A stretch of 64,000 bases of DNA from assembly GCF_030445035.2 (NCBI RefSeq), contig NC_080704.1, forward strand, positions 29,936,200-30,000,199, given 5' to 3'. Position numbers and translations under genes: made by a program. Positions 61,766 to 64,000 of this stretch are shown piece by piece. The notes below the pieces were generated by a model. The model searched no databases, was not told the DNA's origin, and saw only the letters and a list, made by a program, of their open reading frames with translations. Each line of letters starts with the position of its first letter. Within the stretch, counting starts at the first letter, position 1. The DNA is from Dasypus novemcinctus (lineage: Eukaryota > Chordata > Mammalia > Cingulata > Dasypodidae).

Positions 61766-62032
61766 AAAAGACTTTGTTAAGAAAGTAAAAAGGCAGCCTA
61801 CTCAAATGTGTTTCAAAAATATTTGGAAACCACATATCTGATAAGGGTTTGGTATCCATATTATATAAAGAGGTCATAAAACTCAAAGATAAAAAGACAA
61901 ACAACCCCATTTAAAAATGGGCAAAAGACTTGAATAGACATTTCTCCAAAGAGGAAAGGCAAATGGCCAAAAAGCACATGAAAAAATGTTCAACAACTAG
62001 CTATTAGGGAAATGCAGATCAAAACTACAATG

Positions 62033-62452
62033 CAGGAAGTGGATTTGGCTCAATGGATAGAGCATCTGCCTACCACATGGGAGGTCCAGTGTTCAAATCC
62101 AAGGCCTCCTGACCTGTGTGATGAGCTGGCCCACATGTAGTGCTGATGCACACAAGGAGTGCTGTGCCATGCAGGGGTGTTCCCTGCATAAGGGAGCACC
62201 ATGCAAAAGGAATGTGCCCTGTAAGGAGAGCCACCCAGCATGAAAAAAGTGCAGCCTGCCCAGGAATGGCGCTGCACACACAGAGAGCTGACACAGCAAG
62301 ATGATGCAACAAAAAGAGAACCAGATTCCCCATGCCGCTGACAAGAATACAAGCAGACACAGAAGAACACGTAGCGAATGGGCACAGAGAGCAGACAACT
62401 GGGGGGGGGGGAGGGAAGGGAGAGAAATAAATAAAAAATAAATCTTAAAAAA
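62033..62452 (+). mobile_element. Armadillo DAS-type SINE
   Basis: 'ggaagtggatttggctcaat', B-box 'gtgttcaaatccaaggcctc', body and tail as in the other monomeric copies, with a G-run at 62401-62411 and poly(A). A 12-bp duplication 'aaaactacaatg' flanks it (62021-62032, 62453-62464). Most CpGs have decayed, so it is older than the copies at 30859 and 53929. Minus frames at 62050-62521 are antisense SINE. Confidence 0.94.
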
Positions 62453-63592
62453 AAAACTACAATGAGACACCATTTCACACCTTACAATAGCCATTGTTAA
62501 AAAAAAAAAAGAGAACAACAAGTGCTGGAAAGGATGTGGAGAAACAGGAACACTCCTTCACTGTCAGTGGGAGTGTAGAATAGTGAAGCCTCCATGGAAG
62601 GCAGTTTGGCAATACCTCAACAACTGAAGGCAAAGACAGGAACAGACATATGCACACTGATGTTCATAGCAGCATTATTTACAATTGCCAAAATATGGAA
62701 CCAACCCAAGTGTCCATCACCTGATGAATGGATAAACAAAATGTGGTATATACACACAATGGAATACTATGCAACTGTAAGAAGAAATGAAATCAGGATG
62801 CACATGACAACATGGGTGAACCTAGAGGCTATTCTGTTGAGTGAAATAAGTCACACACGAAAGGACAAATACTGTATGGTCTAACTAATATGAACTCACA
62901 GAGGTAATCTCTAGAGTATAGGTTACTAGGAAATAGAAGGTGGGTTGAGAATGGGGGTTGATGCTTAATGTATGTAGCATTATTAATAAGGTTAATTGTA
63001 AAAGTGTGGAATTGAATAGAGTTGAAAGTAACATAATGTGTATAACTAGCACTGCTGATTTATAAATGTGATTGTGGCTGAAAGGGGTAGTTTGTGGAAG
63101 TAAATGTCAGCTGTGAATAATCTAGGGAATGTATAACAAAGTTATTTTGGTGGTGGATGAAGACTGTGGTTAATAGTATAAATATAAAATGGTACATTTT
63201 TTTATAGAGTGCCAAGGATATGGTGATACATGGGAAAATTACAACTAATATAACTTATGGACGAGAGTTAACAGTAGTATTGTAATGTTTTGCAGCAACG
63301 GCAAGAAGATATTTTTCAATACTAAGGGATAACAATAGGAGGTACAATAGGGTATGGGGTTTTTCTTTTTGGAATAATGAAAACATTAAGAAATTGACTA
63401 AGGTGATGACAGCACAATTCTGCAATGAAAACAAGAGCTACACTTTGAATGGATTGTATAAAGCATGGGATTGTATGACATGGAATCCAGTGGTGGATGA
63501 TGGACTGTGGTTAACAGGACAAATATGAGAACATTTTCTCTTGAATGATAACAAATATATAATACTAATATAGAGTGTTAATAATTGGATGA

Positions 63593-64000
63593 TGTATTAA
63601 TCAGCCAAAGGGGTGCCGATGCAAAATACCAGAAATCTTTTGGCTTTTATAAAGGGTATTTATTTGGGGTAGAAGCTCATAGTTACCAGGCCATAGAGCA
63701 TACGTTATGTCCCTCATCAAAGTTTAGTGCCATGTGTTAGAGCAAGATGGCTGCTGATGTCTGCCAGGGTTCAGGCTTCCTGGGTTCCTCTCTTCCTGGG
63801 GTTCATTTTTCTCTGGGCTCAGCTCCTCTGTTTTCTCCACAAGGTCAGCTGTAGACTTTGAGGCTCTCTAGGCTTTGTCTCTCTCCACAAGGCCAGCTGC
63901 AGACTATCAGGCAAATGGCTTGTTTTTCTTCCCAGGACCTTCTCTCTTTCCTCACGACCAAGCTCCTCTGTGTGCTTACTTCCTGGGGCTCCAGCTCAAG
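63593..64000 (-). mobile_element. MaLR/ERVL-type LTR, antisense, cut by window end
   Basis: 'tgtattaatcagccaaaggg', 'gtgccgatgcaaaataccag', 'agcaagatggctgctgat' and tandem 'ctccacaaggtcagctg(t/c)agac' units match the LTR family at 28889 and 48650. It inserted into the L1 3' UTR. Its 5' end lies beyond the window. Confidence 0.82.

Larger units (their letters stand above)
61185..63592 (+). mobile_element. L1 3' portion (ORF2 C-terminus and 3' UTR), twice interrupted
   Basis: 'gcagcatggtactggcataa', 'tcaactcaaaatggatcaag', 'tttctccaaagaggaaaggc', 'cactgatgttcatagcagca' and 'ggaatactatgcaactgtaa' are L1 ORF2 C-terminal region in order. The 3' UTR matches the copy at 30155-31720. It is interrupted by a small retrocopy at 61636 and a SINE at 62033, and cut by the LTR at 63593. 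Frames at 61364 and 62594 are ORF2 remnants with stops. Confidence 0.88.

Overview
The window is nuclear DNA from a placental mammal, almost certainly an armadillo (Dasypus or a close relative). The best marker is the recurring tRNA-derived SINE with a head close to 'ggcccagtggttagggcg' and the B-box 'ggttcaaaccccgggcctcc'. This is the armadillo DAS-type SINE, present here in monomeric, composite and dimeric forms. MIR, L2, MER5-type hAT fossils, L1M and MaLR LTRs give the ordinary mammalian background. I find no functional protein-coding gene and no exon I can defend. The window reads as an AT-rich gene desert or a large intron packed with layered retroelements.

Layout. 1-7.2 kb: partial LTR, MIR, hAT fossils and a SINE inside a MIR. 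7.2-12.8 kb: a decayed L1 ORF2 broken by a composite SINE carrying a 20-bp minisatellite and by an L1 3' stub, then a long ancient noncoding repeat. 13.5-16.4 kb: LTR, antisense L1ME and a SINE. 18.25-26.33 kb: a minus-strand gammaretrovirus-like (ERV1) provirus with 4-bp target duplication 'atag', two ~480-bp LTRs, a proline-tRNA-type primer binding site and a polypurine tract, but no visible gag/pol/env frames. It contains an SFT2D1 retropseudogene and an opposite-facing solo LTR with its own 4-bp duplication. 28.6-32.4 kb: MIR, MaLR-like LTR, L1 with a young SINE, dimeric SINE. 35.5-46.8 kb: L1 fragments, an intact hAT MITE with a perfect 8-bp duplication, dimeric SINE, MIRs, and a MaLR-like LTR split by a 1.8-kb L1 3' end. 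48.4-56.5 kb: antisense L1M split by an LTR, old repeats, a young SINE. 58.2-64 kb: L1ME, a U6 snRNA/L1 chimeric retrocopy, MLT1-like LTR, and an L1 carrying a SINE and a small cryptic retrocopy, then an LTR cut by the window end.

The sequence is best read as a record of L1 machinery at work. It moved its own 3' ends, SINEs, a messenger (SFT2D1), an unidentified polyadenylated transcript, and a U6 RNA joined to an L1 tail. The strongest second-look items are the U6/L1 chimera and the coding-deficient ERV1 provirus with intact cis signals. All family names rest on recognition by eye; no database search was run.
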